Source: Kutzneria kofuensis (GTDB taxonomy: Bacteria; Actinomycetota; Actinomycetes; Mycobacteriales; Pseudonocardiaceae). Taken from it: 64,000 nucleotides of DNA. This document shows positions 48,643 through 57,083 of the stretch, piece by piece. The position numbers were made by a program, and so were the translations under genes. Numbering within the stretch: the first letter of the stretch is position 1; each line of letters begins with the position of its first letter. The DNA lies in contig NZ_JACHIR010000002.1 in NCBI RefSeq assembly GCF_014203355.1, positions 496,001 to 560,000 of the forward strand, written 5' to 3'. The notes under the pieces are model-generated. The model was given only the letters and a program-made list of their open reading frames with translations, had not been told where the DNA came from and made no database searches.

Positions 48643-49187
48643 TCCTCCGGCTCGACGCCCGGCATGTCCCCGAGCACCGGGTCGGTCTCCGGCGGCTGGT
48701 TCGGCAGCGGCTCCTGGGTCACGTGGGTCTGCGGCTCCATCCCGACCTCGCCCCGCCACGCGCCCGTCTCGTGGCCGCGCTTCTCGATGAACGCCTTGAA
48801 CCGCTTCAGATCGCCGCTGATCCGGTTGTCCACGAGGCCGAGCGCCGTGCCGGCCTTCTCGGTGACGCCCTCCGGCTCGTACTGCATGGCCAGCGCCACC
48901 CTGGTGGTGGCCTGGTCGATCGCCTGGAAGGTGACCACCCCGCCGTGCGGCGGGCCGCCGATCGTGTTCCAGGCGACCAGCTCGTCGGGGTGCTGGGCGA
49001 TGATCTGGGCGTCGAACTCCCGGACGATGCCGCCGATCCTGGTCACCCAGCGGGTGAGCGTGTCGTCCACCTGGATGACCCGCTCCACACCCTCCATGAA
49101 CTCGGGGAAGGACTCGAACTGCGTCCACTGGTTGTAGGCGGTGCGGACCGGGACGTTGACGTCGATGGACTTCTCGATCGTGGTCAT
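48624..49187 (-). CDS. SRPBCC/polyketide-cyclase-like lipid-binding protein
   Basis: A 187-residue protein with an SRPBCC (START-like) fold: IEKSIDVNVPVRTAYNQWTQF, then the pattern EFDAQIIAQHPDELVAWNTI and TTRVALAMQYEPEG. The last ~35 residues are an extended acidic tail (LPNQPPETDPVLGDM). It would bind a hydrophobic ligand; these proteins are abundant in stress regulons of actinobacteria. ATG at 49187 chosen for the SigB-like promoter just upstream. Confidence 0.85.
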   Translation of the reverse strand: MTTIEKSIDVNVPVRTAYNQWTQFESFPEFMEGVERVIQVDDTLTRWVTRIGGIVREFDAQIIAQHPDELVAWNTIGGPPHGGVVTFQAIDQATTRVALAMQYEPEGVTEKAGTALGLVDNRISGDLKRFKAFIEKRGHETGAWRGEVGMEPQTHVTQEPLPNQPPETDPVLGDMPGVEPEDYRDRS

Positions 49188-49197
49188 GGTGTGTCGA

Positions 49198-49222
49198 ATA
49201 CCCGCGTCACCGGGACCCAACC
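49198..49222 (-). promoter_or_regulatory. SigB/SigF-like promoter for the SRPBCC gene
   Basis: On the minus strand: GGTT, 15 nt, GGGTAT, ending 10 nt before the ATG at 49187. Confidence 0.5.
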
Positions 49223-49258
49223 GGTTTTGGCAGGTCATGCGCGGGGCATCCGGGCGAC

Positions 49259-49627
49259 ATGGCACGAGCCGTCGAGTCAGCCGTGTGGTGGGCGGTGCTG
49301 GTCGGCATCTGGCTGACCACGCTGAGCACGGTGAACTGGCAGGACCTGCTGGTCGCCGCGGTGCTGGCCGTGCCGTGTGTGGTCGCCGCGACGCTGCTGC
49401 GGGTCGCCTACGGCGGCCGCTGGCGGCCGGCCCGCGCGTGGACATTGCCGCTGGAGATCGTGCGCGGCTGTGGGGCGCTGTTCAGCCGGCACAAGGAGCT
49501 GCGGCACATTCCCGTGTCCTCGCTGCGGAAGGGCGTGAAGACGGTGGTCGTGTCGGCGTCGCCGGGCGCGGTCGTGCTGGACGACGACGGTGACTCGCTG
49601 CTCGTGCACGCGCTGGGGGACGAATGA
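49259..49627 (+). CDS. mrpE: Mrp-type Na+/H+ antiporter subunit E
   Basis: A 122-residue subunit of an Mrp/Mnh cation-proton antiporter: two N-terminal membrane helices (SAVWWAVLVGIWLTTLS, LLVAAVLAVPCVVAATLLR) and a soluble C-terminal part (RKGVKTVVVSASPGAVVL). First gene of the seven-gene operon; the downstream genes overlap in 4-nt steps. Confidence 0.85.
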   Translation: MARAVESAVWWAVLVGIWLTTLSTVNWQDLLVAAVLAVPCVVAATLLRVAYGGRWRPARAWTLPLEIVRGCGALFSRHKELRHIPVSSLRKGVKTVVVSASPGAVVLDDDGDSLLVHALGDE

Positions 49628-49878
49628 GCGGCTGGGAGATCGCGACCTTGGCGCTGCTGGTCGGCGGCATGGTCCCCGCGCTGGTGCTCGTCGCGCGGGG
49701 CGGACCGGTGGATCGACTCGTCGGGCTGGAGCTGGCGTCCGCGGTCGGGGCCTTGACGCTGCTGGTGATGATCCAGGGCGACGGCCAGTCCAGCTACCTG
49801 ATCGTGCCGCTCGTGCTGGTGCTGCTGGGATTCGCCGGCACGCTCGTGTACACCCGGCTGCTCGGGCCGAAGCCGTGA
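49624..49878 (+). CDS. mrpF: Mrp-type antiporter subunit F
   Basis: An 84-residue protein with three helices typical of MnhF/MrpF: EIATLALLVGGMVPALVLVA and DRLVGLELASAVGALTLLVM (with the conserved RL-G-E-L pattern). ATGA overlap with mrpE and GTGA overlap with mrpG. Confidence 0.87.
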   Translation: MSGWEIATLALLVGGMVPALVLVARGGPVDRLVGLELASAVGALTLLVMIQGDGQSSYLIVPLVLVLLGFAGTLVYTRLLGPKP

Positions 49879-50156
49879 TCGCCTGGGTGCTGCTGGCGGC
49901 AGGCAGCCTCGTCGTCGTGGCGTCGTCCATCGGCGCCGTGCTGGCCCGCGACTTCTACCGCCGGCTGCACTGGCTGACGCCAGTCACGTCCATCGGCGGC
50001 CCGCTGATCGGCATCGCGCTGGCGGTGGCGAACGGCTGGGGCCTGACGACGGCGATCGTGCTGCTGACGGTTGCGGTGCTGGGGATTTCGGGCCCGGTGC
50101 TGACGGCGGCGGTCGGACGGGTCGGCGCGCAGCGTGACGGGATCGTGGACTCGTGA
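49875..50156 (+). CDS. mrpG: Mrp-type antiporter subunit G
   Basis: A 93-residue MnhG-like protein: VLLAAGSLVVVASSIGAVL, DFYRRLHWLTPVTSIGGPL (the conserved DFYxRLH segment), and LGISGPVLTAAVGR at the end. Overlaps both neighbours by 4 nt. Confidence 0.88.
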   Translation: MIAWVLLAAGSLVVVASSIGAVLARDFYRRLHWLTPVTSIGGPLIGIALAVANGWGLTTAIVLLTVAVLGISGPVLTAAVGRVGAQRDGIVDS

Positions 50157-50392
50157 CCGCGCTGCTGGTGGTGGCGTTCCTGCTCGTCGCGGCGGGCGGG
50201 ACGGTCGTGGTGTTGACCCGGGAGCCGGCGCGGCAGGCCGTGACGCTCTCGGTGTACGGGGTGCTGCTGACGCTGCTGTTCGTGCTGCTGCAGGCCCCGG
50301 ACGTGGCGTTGTCGCAGGTGGCGGTCGGTTCGGCGGTGGTGCCGCTGATGGTGCTGCTGGCCGTGCGGAAGGTCCGGGGAGGAAAGCGGTGA
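50153..50392 (+). CDS. MbhD-like antiporter subunit (MrpA C-terminal segment)
   Basis: A 79-residue membrane protein: TALLVVAFLLVAAGGTVVVL, QAVTLSVYGVLLTLLFVLLQ and APDVALSQVAVGSAVVPLMV. The APDVALTEAAVG-type segment is the MbhD/DUF4040 signature, elsewhere found at the C terminus of MrpA or as a separate subunit of archaeal Mbh/Mbx complexes. Here it is a separate gene. Confidence 0.82.
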   Translation: MTALLVVAFLLVAAGGTVVVLTREPARQAVTLSVYGVLLTLLFVLLQAPDVALSQVAVGSAVVPLMVLLAVRKVRGGKR

Positions 50393-51120
50393 GCCGGTCG
50401 GCCCGGTGGATCGTCTTCTGGCTCGGCGCCGGCGGCGTCGGGACGCTGATCGTGTTGGCGGTGCTGAAGCTGCCCTTCGGCGGGCTCGTGCACCCGTACC
50501 GCGAGCTGTCCGTGCCGGCGGCGATCGGCCGGTCGTCGCCGAACATCGTGTCGTCGGTGAACTTCGACCAACGGGCGCTCGACACGTTGGGCGAGGAGAC
50601 CATCCTGCTCGGCTCGGTGGTCGGCGCGGCGGCGCTGCTGCGCCCGTCGAAGAACGAGCGCGAACAGTTGGACCGCGACGAGGGCCGGGTGCTGGAGGCG
50701 ACCAAGCTGCTCGGCTACCTGCTGCTGCCGGTCACGTTGATCGTCGGCGCGGACGTCGTCACACACGGCCATCTGACGCCCGGCGGCGGTTTCCAGGGCG
50801 GCGTCGTGCTGGCCACCGGGGTGCACCTGCTGTACGTCGCCGGGAGCTACCGCATGCTGCGGCGGCTGCGGCCGACGAAGTGGTACCAGCTCGCCGAAGC
50901 GGTGGCCGCCGGGGCGTTCGTGGTGCTGGGGCTCGTGGGGCTGCTGCTGACGGGGGCGTTCCTGGCGAACGTCCTGCCTCTCGGCGTTCTGGGCGACCTG
51001 TTCTCGTCCGGAACGGTGTTCTTCCTGAACGTGGCCGTCGGGGCCGCGGTGACGTCCGGGGTCGTGGTGCTGCTGGCGGGATTCCTGGCCCAGGCGCTGT
51101 CCGTGCGGGAGGTCCGGTGA
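50389..51120 (+). CDS. Fused MbhE-MnhB antiporter subunit
   Basis: A 243-residue membrane protein. Residues ~1-90 end in PNIVSSVNFDQRALDTLGEE, the recognisable MbhE segment (in MrpA: VNVILVDFRGFDTLGE). Residues ~100-240 are MnhB-like, with HGHLTPGGGFQGGVVLATG, the classical MnhB motif. The fusion replaces the C-terminal end of MrpA plus MrpB. GTGA overlaps on both sides. Confidence 0.82.
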   Translation: MSRSARWIVFWLGAGGVGTLIVLAVLKLPFGGLVHPYRELSVPAAIGRSSPNIVSSVNFDQRALDTLGEETILLGSVVGAAALLRPSKNEREQLDRDEGRVLEATKLLGYLLLPVTLIVGADVVTHGHLTPGGGFQGGVVLATGVHLLYVAGSYRMLRRLRPTKWYQLAEAVAAGAFVVLGLVGLLLTGAFLANVLPLGVLGDLFSSGTVFFLNVAVGAAVTSGVVVLLAGFLAQALSVREVR

Positions 51121-51452
51121 CTCTGCTGCCGTATCTGGTCGCGGGCTGGCTGCTGCTGATCGGCTGCTTCGGCGTCGTGCGCAGCCGCGACCTCATCCAC
51201 ACGGTGGTGTGCGTGGCGGTCGCCCAGTCCGGGACGTACGTTCTGCTGCTCAGCCTCGGCTTTCAATACGGAGCTTCGGCACCGGTGCAGGGGGCGCCGG
51301 GGCCGGTGGTGGATCCGGTGGTGCAGGCGCTGACGCTGACCGACATCGTGGTGTCCGCCACGGTGACGGCGCTGCTGCTGGCGTTGGTGATCCAGATCGC
51401 CAAGCGGCAGGGCACGGTCGATCCCGACGAGCTCGACGAGTTGCGGGGGTGA
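51117..51452 (+). CDS. mrpC: Mrp-type antiporter subunit C (NuoK-like)
   Basis: A 111-residue NuoK/MnhC-like subunit with three helices: LLPYLVAGWLLLIGCFGVVR, DLIHTVVCVAVAQSGTYVLL and the C-terminal block DPVVQALTLTDIVVSATVTA (Q-A-L-x-L-T-x-I-V), which is the family signature. Involved in cation/proton translocation together with D. Confidence 0.87.
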   Translation: MTLLPYLVAGWLLLIGCFGVVRSRDLIHTVVCVAVAQSGTYVLLLSLGFQYGASAPVQGAPGPVVDPVVQALTLTDIVVSATVTALLLALVIQIAKRQGTVDPDELDELRG

Positions 51453-53245
51453 TCGTGGACCCGAGCTGGCTGCCGCCGCTGGGCATCGCGATCCCCCTGG
51501 CCGGCGCATGCGTGTTGCTCGCACTGGCCAAGTTCGTGCCTCGGCTCGTCGTGGACACGGTCGCCATGGTCACCGCCGTGGCCGGGGTCGTGGCCATGGC
51601 GTTTCTGGTCGTGGCGACGGATTCCGGGCGCGTTGTGACGTGGGTCGGCGGGTGGACACCGAAAGAAGGCACGAGCGTCGGGATCGTGCTGGCCGCCGAC
51701 CAGATCGGGGCCGGTTTCGCCTTGCTGGCCTGTGGGTTGACGGCGTGCGCGCTGATCTACACCTGGCGTTATTTCGACGACGCCGAGGCGCACGTGCACG
51801 TGTTGATCCTGCTGTTCATGGCGGGAATGGTCGGTTTCTCGCTGACCGCCGACCTGTTCGACCTGTTCGTGTTCCTGGAGTTGATGAGCGCCACCGCGTA
51901 CGCGCTGACCGGCCACAAGATCGAGGAGCCTCGGTCCGTACAGGGTGGCTTCACGTTCGGCGTGGTGACCTCGCTCGGCGCGTACTTCTCGCTGGCGGGC
52001 ATCGGAATTCTGTACGCCAGGACCGGCCAGCTCGGCATGCCGCAGATCGGGGCGGCGCTGGACCGGCACGGCATGGACGTCCTCGTCCTGGCGGCATTGG
52101 TGTTGGTGCTGACCGGTTTGCTGGTGAAGGCGGCGGTTGTGCCGTTCCACTTCTGGCTGGCCGACGCGCACGCCGTCGCGCCGACACCGGTGTGCGTGCT
52201 GTTCTCCGGCGTGATGGCGCCGCTCGGCCTGTACGGCGTGCTGCGGGTGTCGACAACCGTGTTCGGCGGCGTGCTGTCGGTGGCGTCGCTGCACGGGACA
52301 TTGGTGGTGCTCGGCGTCGTCACGGCCGTGCTCGGGGCGCTGTTGTGCCTGATGCAACGGCACCTCAAGCGGATGCTGGCGTACTCCACCATCGCGCACC
52401 TGGGATTGTTCCTGGTTGGCCTGGCGACGCTGACGGCGTCCGGGGTCGCCGGCGCGGTCGTGTACGTGTTCGGGCATGCCGGCGTGAAGGGCGCGTTGTT
52501 CCTGATGGTCGGCGTGTTGCTGGCTCGTAAGCGAAGCGTCGACGAGTTCGACCTGTACTGCGAGGGGCGGGACGAGCGGCTCACGAAGTGGCTGCTCCCC
52601 CTGGGCGCACTGGCGCTGGCCGGGCTGCCGCCGTTCGGCACCGGGCTGGGCAAGGCGCTCAGCGAGGAGTCGACCGGGAGCGTCGCCCTGACAGCGCTGT
52701 TCGTCCTGGTCTCGGCCGCGACCGGCGGCGCGGTGCTGCGGGCGTCGCTGCGTATCCACTTCGGCCTGGGGCCGCCGCCGCAGGACACCGACGTCGACAC
52801 CACCAAGGGCGACGACGAGGAGCAGGAGGGCCGCTTCCCCGACCGGATCCCGGCGACGATGATCGGCGCCATCGCCGTGTTGATGACCGGTGGCCTGCTC
52901 GTCGGAGCCGTGCCGGCGGTGGCGGAGACGATGGGCGCTGGGGCGCAACGGTTCCTGGACCGGGCGGGCATGCTGGCCCAGACCCTGCACGGCGCTTCCG
53001 CCACGGCTGTCGGCGGTGTCGAGGCGGAGTGGACGTGGGCGGGGGTGTTGTTGGGGCTGCTCAGCGCCGCTCTGGCAATGGGAATCGGATTCGTCGGCGT
53101 CCACTTCGGACTCGGCCGGCTGCGGGCGGCGTTGAAGGCGCCGTTGCACGTGGTGCACCGCCTGCACTCCGGCCACGTCGGTGACTACGCGGCGTGGCTG
53201 GTGCTGGGCATGGCCGCCGTCGGCGCACTCTTCGTGATCACCTGA
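51449..53245 (+). CDS. mrpD: Mrp-type antiporter subunit D (NuoL/M/N-like)
   Basis: A 598-residue proton-translocating subunit with about 14 helices. Key sites: DLFDLFVFLELMSATAYALTG (conserved Glu of TM5), VKAAVVPFHFWLADAHAVAP (conserved Lys and PxHxWLxxAH motif), and FGHAGVKGALFLMVGVLL. It is the only large antiporter-like subunit of the operon; no MrpA N-terminal NuoL-like protein is present. An acidic, probably cytoplasmic loop (DVDTTKGDDEEQEG) is unusual. GTG 51449 overlaps mrpC; GTG 51455 is an alternative. Confidence 0.9.
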   Translation: MIVDPSWLPPLGIAIPLAGACVLLALAKFVPRLVVDTVAMVTAVAGVVAMAFLVVATDSGRVVTWVGGWTPKEGTSVGIVLAADQIGAGFALLACGLTACALIYTWRYFDDAEAHVHVLILLFMAGMVGFSLTADLFDLFVFLELMSATAYALTGHKIEEPRSVQGGFTFGVVTSLGAYFSLAGIGILYARTGQLGMPQIGAALDRHGMDVLVLAALVLVLTGLLVKAAVVPFHFWLADAHAVAPTPVCVLFSGVMAPLGLYGVLRVSTTVFGGVLSVASLHGTLVVLGVVTAVLGALLCLMQRHLKRMLAYSTIAHLGLFLVGLATLTASGVAGAVVYVFGHAGVKGALFLMVGVLLARKRSVDEFDLYCEGRDERLTKWLLPLGALALAGLPPFGTGLGKALSEESTGSVALTALFVLVSAATGGAVLRASLRIHFGLGPPPQDTDVDTTKGDDEEQEGRFPDRIPATMIGAIAVLMTGGLLVGAVPAVAETMGAGAQRFLDRAGMLAQTLHGASATAVGGVEAEWTWAGVLLGLLSAALAMGIGFVGVHFGLGRLRAALKAPLHVVHRLHSGHVGDYAAWLVLGMAAVGALFVIT

Positions 53246-53246
53246 C

Positions 53247-53271
53247 GGATACTCGGCGGCCCGCTGGGTAC
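53247..53271 (+). promoter_or_regulatory. SigB/SigF-like promoter for the SDR/BaeRF2 pair
   Basis: GGAT, 15 nt, GGGTAC, starting 2 nt after the mrpD stop and ending 9 nt before the ATG at 53281. Confidence 0.4.
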
Positions 53272-53280
53272 CCGGGGGTC

Positions 53281-54300
53281 ATGGATCGAGTCGTTGTGAT
53301 CACAGGTGCCACTGGTGGTGTGGGCCGCGCGACGGCACGGGCGTTCGCCGAGCAAGGCGACCGCGTCGCGCTGCTGGCCCGCGGTGAGGCGGGCCTCGCC
53401 GCGGCGGCCGAGGAGGTCCGGCAGGCGGGCGGCACGCCGCTGCCCATCCCCGTCGACGTCGCCGACGCGGCGCAGGTGGAGGAGGCCGCGACGGCCGTGG
53501 AGACGGCGTTCGGTCCCATCGACGTGTGGGTCAACGACGCGTTCACCTCGGTGTTCGCCCCGGCCGACGAGATCAGCGCCGACGAGTACCGCCGAGTCAC
53601 CGAGGTGACGTACCTCGGGTACGTGTACGGGACGCTGGCGGCGCTGAAGCGGATGAAGCCGCGGGACCGGGGCACGATCGTGCAGGTCGGTTCGGCGCTG
53701 GCGCACCGGGGAATCCCGCTGCAGTCCGCCTACTGCGCGGCCAAGCACGCCATCAAGGGCTTCACGGAGTCGCTGCGGTGCGAACTGTTGCACGACCACA
53801 GCGGCGTGCACGTGACGATGGTGCACCTGCCGGCGGTCAACACGCCGCAGTTCGACTGGCTGCTGTCCCGGCTGCCGCTGCCGGCGCGCCCGGTGCCGCC
53901 GATCTACCAGCCCGAGGTCGCCGCCAGGGCCATCGTGCACGCCGCCGCGCACCCGCGCCGGCGGGAGTACTGGGTCGGCGGCTCGACCGTGGGAACGATC
54001 ATCGGCGAGAAGCTGGCCGGCGGCGTGCTGGACCGGTACCTCGCCCGTACGGGATACGACGCGCAGCAAGTGGAGCGCACACCGCCGCGATCGGGGCCGA
54101 ACCTGTGGGAGGCGGCCGATCGCCAGCTCGACCACGGTGCGCACGGCGCGTTCGACGACACGGCACGGCCGCGCAGCCGGCAGTGGTGGCTGAACTCGCA
54201 CCGCGGCGCCCTGGCCGCCGGCGCCCTCGCGACCACCGCGCTGCTGCTGCGTCGCCGTAGCCATCGAAAGGGAGATCATGGAGACGACCGAGCTACGTGA
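53281..54300 (+). CDS. SDR-family oxidoreductase with C-terminal tail
   Basis: A 339-residue classical SDR: VVITGATGGVGRATARAF (TGxxxGxG), VWVNDAFTSVF in place of the usual NNAG (here N-D-A-F, a deviation), catalytic Ser in VQVGSALAHRG and SAYCAAKHAIKGF (YxxxK). An extra ~90 residues at the C terminus contain SGPNLWEAADRQLDHGAHG and a hydrophobic stretch ALAAGALATTALLLRRRS, possibly a membrane anchor. It overlaps the start of the BaeRF2 gene by 23 nt. Confidence 0.85.
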   Translation: MDRVVVITGATGGVGRATARAFAEQGDRVALLARGEAGLAAAAEEVRQAGGTPLPIPVDVADAAQVEEAATAVETAFGPIDVWVNDAFTSVFAPADEISADEYRRVTEVTYLGYVYGTLAALKRMKPRDRGTIVQVGSALAHRGIPLQSAYCAAKHAIKGFTESLRCELLHDHSGVHVTMVHLPAVNTPQFDWLLSRLPLPARPVPPIYQPEVAARAIVHAAAHPRRREYWVGGSTVGTIIGEKLAGGVLDRYLARTGYDAQQVERTPPRSGPNLWEAADRQLDHGAHGAFDDTARPRSRQWWLNSHRGALAAGALATTALLLRRRSHRKGDHGDDRAT

Positions 54301-55369
54301 ACTGATCACCGCACCCGGCGACTTCGCCTCGGTGTACCTCGACGCCAGCCACGACACCGAGGACGCCGAGCACGCGCTGCAGTTGCGGTGGCAGGAGATC
54401 CGTAGCGGGCTCGAGGACCAGGGCGCGGACCGCGCGACCGTGGAGGAGCTGGAGCAGGCCGTTCTGGCCGGGGCGAAGCCCGTCGGCACGGCCGGGCGGG
54501 CGTTGATCGCCTCCGCCGGGCGGGTGCTGCTCGACACGTGGTTGCCGGTGCCGCCGCCGACGCCGATCGTGCGCTGGTCCTCGCTGCCCTATCTGCTGCC
54601 GCTGGCGTCGCAGAACGTGCCGCCGGTGCCCTATGTCGTCGTGATCATGGACCGGATCGGGGCGGACCTTCGCGGATACAGCTCGTCCGGGGAACTGGCC
54701 GGCAAGGCCACTGTGGACGGGAAGGACTTCCCCGTGCACAAGGTCGCCGGGACCGGATGGTCGCACCTGAAGATGCAGCACCGGGTGGAGAACACCGCCC
54801 GGGACAACGCCGGAACCGTCGCCGAGGCCGTGTCGCACCTGGCCGACGAACTGCAGGCTCAGCTGATCATCGTGGCCGCCGAGGTGCAGGCGCGCGCCGA
54901 CCTGCGGGAGGCGTTGCCCAAGCGGCACCGGGAGATCCTGGTGGAGACCCGGACCGGAGGCCGGGCCGACGGTGTCGACGAAGCGGCGCTGGAGGCCGAG
55001 GTCCGGCTCATCGTCGAGGACTACGCCCGGGCGGCGCAGCAGACGTGGGTGGACAGGTTCGCGGCCGAACTGGGCCGGGACAGCGGGTTGGCGGTGCAGG
55101 GACTGGAGGCCGTGACCGCCGCGCTGCGGGAAGCCCGGGCCGAGACGGTGGTTCTCACCGACAAACTGCCGGCCGACCGGCAGCTGTGGACCACCGGTGG
55201 ACTGGAGCAGGTGGCCACCAAGGCGGACGGGCTGGTCGAAGGCGATGCGGTGAAGCAGCGGGCCGACGAGGTGCTGCCGGCGGCGGCCTCGGTGTCGGGG
55301 GCGAATCTGGTGGTGCCGGATGGGTATGTGGAGTTGGCGGATGGAGTGGGGGCGTTGCTGAGGTATTGA
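54278..55369 (+). CDS. BaeRF2/Vms1-like (Rv2629 family) protein
   Basis: A 363-residue member of the bacterial-archaeal eRF1-related family (BaeRF2; M. tuberculosis Rv2629): start TELRELITAPGDFASVYLDA, central PYVVVIMDRIGADLRGYSS, and KMQHRVENTARDNAGTVAEA. This family shares the eRF1 domain-2 fold with the peptidyl-tRNA hydrolase Vms1/ANKZF1 and with ribosome-associated factors, so it may act in ribosome rescue or hibernation under stress. ATG overlaps the SDR gene, implying translational coupling. Confidence 0.85.
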   Translation: METTELRELITAPGDFASVYLDASHDTEDAEHALQLRWQEIRSGLEDQGADRATVEELEQAVLAGAKPVGTAGRALIASAGRVLLDTWLPVPPPTPIVRWSSLPYLLPLASQNVPPVPYVVVIMDRIGADLRGYSSSGELAGKATVDGKDFPVHKVAGTGWSHLKMQHRVENTARDNAGTVAEAVSHLADELQAQLIIVAAEVQARADLREALPKRHREILVETRTGGRADGVDEAALEAEVRLIVEDYARAAQQTWVDRFAAELGRDSGLAVQGLEAVTAALREARAETVVLTDKLPADRQLWTTGGLEQVATKADGLVEGDAVKQRADEVLPAAASVSGANLVVPDGYVELADGVGALLRY

Positions 55370-55467
55370 TGGTTGGTTAGGGGGTTTGGGTCTCGGGGGT
55401 GGCGCGGTTTCGGGTCGCGTGGAGTTGGTTGGTGCGCGGACTTGGGGGCGTGCAGATCTGTTGGGTC
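55370..55467. other. G/T-rich intergenic flank of HNH element 2
   Basis: No gene seen. As at element 1, the plus strand is rich in G and T with runs of 4-5 G and GGGTCGCGTGG-like blocks (one directly at the element boundary). Confidence 0.55.
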
Positions 55468-55587
55468 GCGTGGATTTTGTGTGGAGCCTCTGGACGATGG
55501 CCTCCGAGGGGCAATTCCGGGGCAGGCTCCGCCTGCCCCTCGCGCGGAGAGCTCAGGCCATCGTCCACCTCCACACAAAATCCACGC
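55468..55587. repeat. Long palindromic repeat, left end of element 2
   Basis: Differs from the left repeat of element 1 mainly in the 3' outer arm (CCACACAAAATCCACGC instead of CAACACAAAATCCACGC), which here pairs better with the 5' arm. Confidence 0.85.
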
Positions 55588-55693
55588 TTAGGTTTTCGGT
55601 GTCGCCGCCGGGGTGGCGGTCGGCGCGATTATGCATGAAACAATCACCCGTTAGTGATTCGAGTTCGATCATGTGTGCGAGTATTCTGGGCAC

Positions 55694-56835
55694 ATGAAAG
55701 AACGCACCCGTGAACTAGAGAATCAGGAACCCAGCGGGGACCTGTTCGATGTGATCATGGGTGTGGACTGGGCGAGACTGGACACCGACCAGTTGGTGAC
55801 GGTGTCCATTCTCGCCCGCAAACTGAAGTCCGCCTGCGAATGGGTCGAACTGGCCGCGCTGCGCCGGACCGAGGACCCCACCGAGCTCGCCATGGCCCTC
55901 ACCGAACCTGAACAGACCGTGGCCCGGCGGAAAGAAGCCAGTGTGGTGCTGGAGACGCTGCCCCGCCTGGCCGAGCAGTTGCGGCGCGGCGAGTTGGACT
56001 TCCGCCGGCTCGACGCCGTGCGGGAACGGGTCCAGCACCTGTCCCCCGAGATGGTGGCCGAGGTCGAGGATGCGCTGGTCGGTGTGGCCGCTGGGTTGAA
56101 CCGGACCCAGCTGTGCCGCAAGACCACCGCCCTGGTCGCCCACGCCAACCCCGACGGCTACGAAACCCGCTGCCACAAGGCCACCAAGGACCGCCGAGTC
56201 GAGTTCTCCCCGCTACCGGACGGCATGGCCAACTGACCTGGATCCTGCCCGCCACCGACGCCCACCTCGTGTTCCAACAACTCTGCAAAGACGCCCGATC
56301 CCTCCCCACCGACGACCGCACCACCGACCAGAAACGCTCCGATGCCCTGCTGGACCGCCTCCGGGGGACCAAGCGCGACTGGAACGTCCGCACCTTCGTC
56401 ACCGTCTCCATGGAAACCCTGATGGGCCTGACCAACGACCCCGGCCACCTCGCCGGCTACGGCCCCATCGCAGCCGACACCGCCCGCGAGCTGGCCATGC
56501 ACGGCCCCTGGCGCGGCATCCTCCTCGACCAGTACCGCCACGCCACCGCCATCACCACCGACACCTACCGCCCCACCGCGCTGATGAAGGAATTCGCCCA
56601 CGCGTCCGCCGGCGGCACCTGCACCGCCCCCGGCTGCGCCAGCCCCATCCAGGAATACGACCACATCACCCCCTGGCCAGCCGGCCACACCACACCCGCC
56701 AACCTCCAGGGCCTCTGCCGCTGGCACCACCACCGCAAACACGACAACTACACCGTCACCCGCGACCCCGACGGCACCTCACACTGGACCACCCCCACCG
56801 GCCGCCACTACACGACTCGCCCCTTCGAATACTGA
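55694..56835 (+). pseudogene. DUF222/HNH endonuclease, frameshifted copy
   Basis: The frame starts at ATG 55694 and runs through DUF222 to residue ~180, where GGCATGGCCAACTGACC replaces the GGCATGGCCAAACTGACC of the intact copy. Loss of one A in an A3 run (near 56231) creates a stop at 56234-56236. The HNH half (through FEY, stop at 56835) continues in the next frame and is otherwise intact, with LCRWHHHRKHDNY. The high similarity to the copy at 22867 in both halves suggests a recent loss, or a sequencing error, since the event is a single homopolymer base. Confidence 0.85.
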
Positions 56836-56900
56836 CCCCCGGTTCTTTGACAATTCCACAGCGACCGACTACCGCCAACCCATCACCGCCACAATGCACT

Positions 56901-57021
56901 TGGGCCGATTTTGTGTGGAGGTGGACGATGGCCTAAGCTCTCCGCGCGAGGGGCAGGCGAAGCCTGCCCGGAAATGCCCCTCGTAGGCCATCGTCCAGAG
57001 GCTCCACACAAAATCGGCCCA
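56901..57021. repeat. Long palindromic repeat, right end of element 2
   Basis: Outer arms TGGGCCGATTTTGTGTGGA / TCCACACAAAATCGGCCCA as in element 1; near the centre it has GCCTGCCCGGAAATGCCCC where element 1 reads GCCTGCCCCGGAATCGCCCC. Confidence 0.85.
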
Positions 57022-57083
57022 CCAAGAGCGCCAAAACCCCGCCACGCCGTTACAACATCGCCAACAACGGGTATCCCACAGTC

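Larger units (their letters stand above)
55464..57023 (+). mobile_element. 13E12-type HNH element, copy 2 (frameshifted)
   Basis: About 1.56 kb with the same order as copy 1: 120-bp palindrome, leader, HNH gene (disrupted), CCCCGGTTCTTTGACAATTC tail, second palindrome in inverted orientation. Leader and palindromes are nearly identical to those of copy 1. It sits between the BaeRF2 gene and a VOC gene. Confidence 0.7.
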
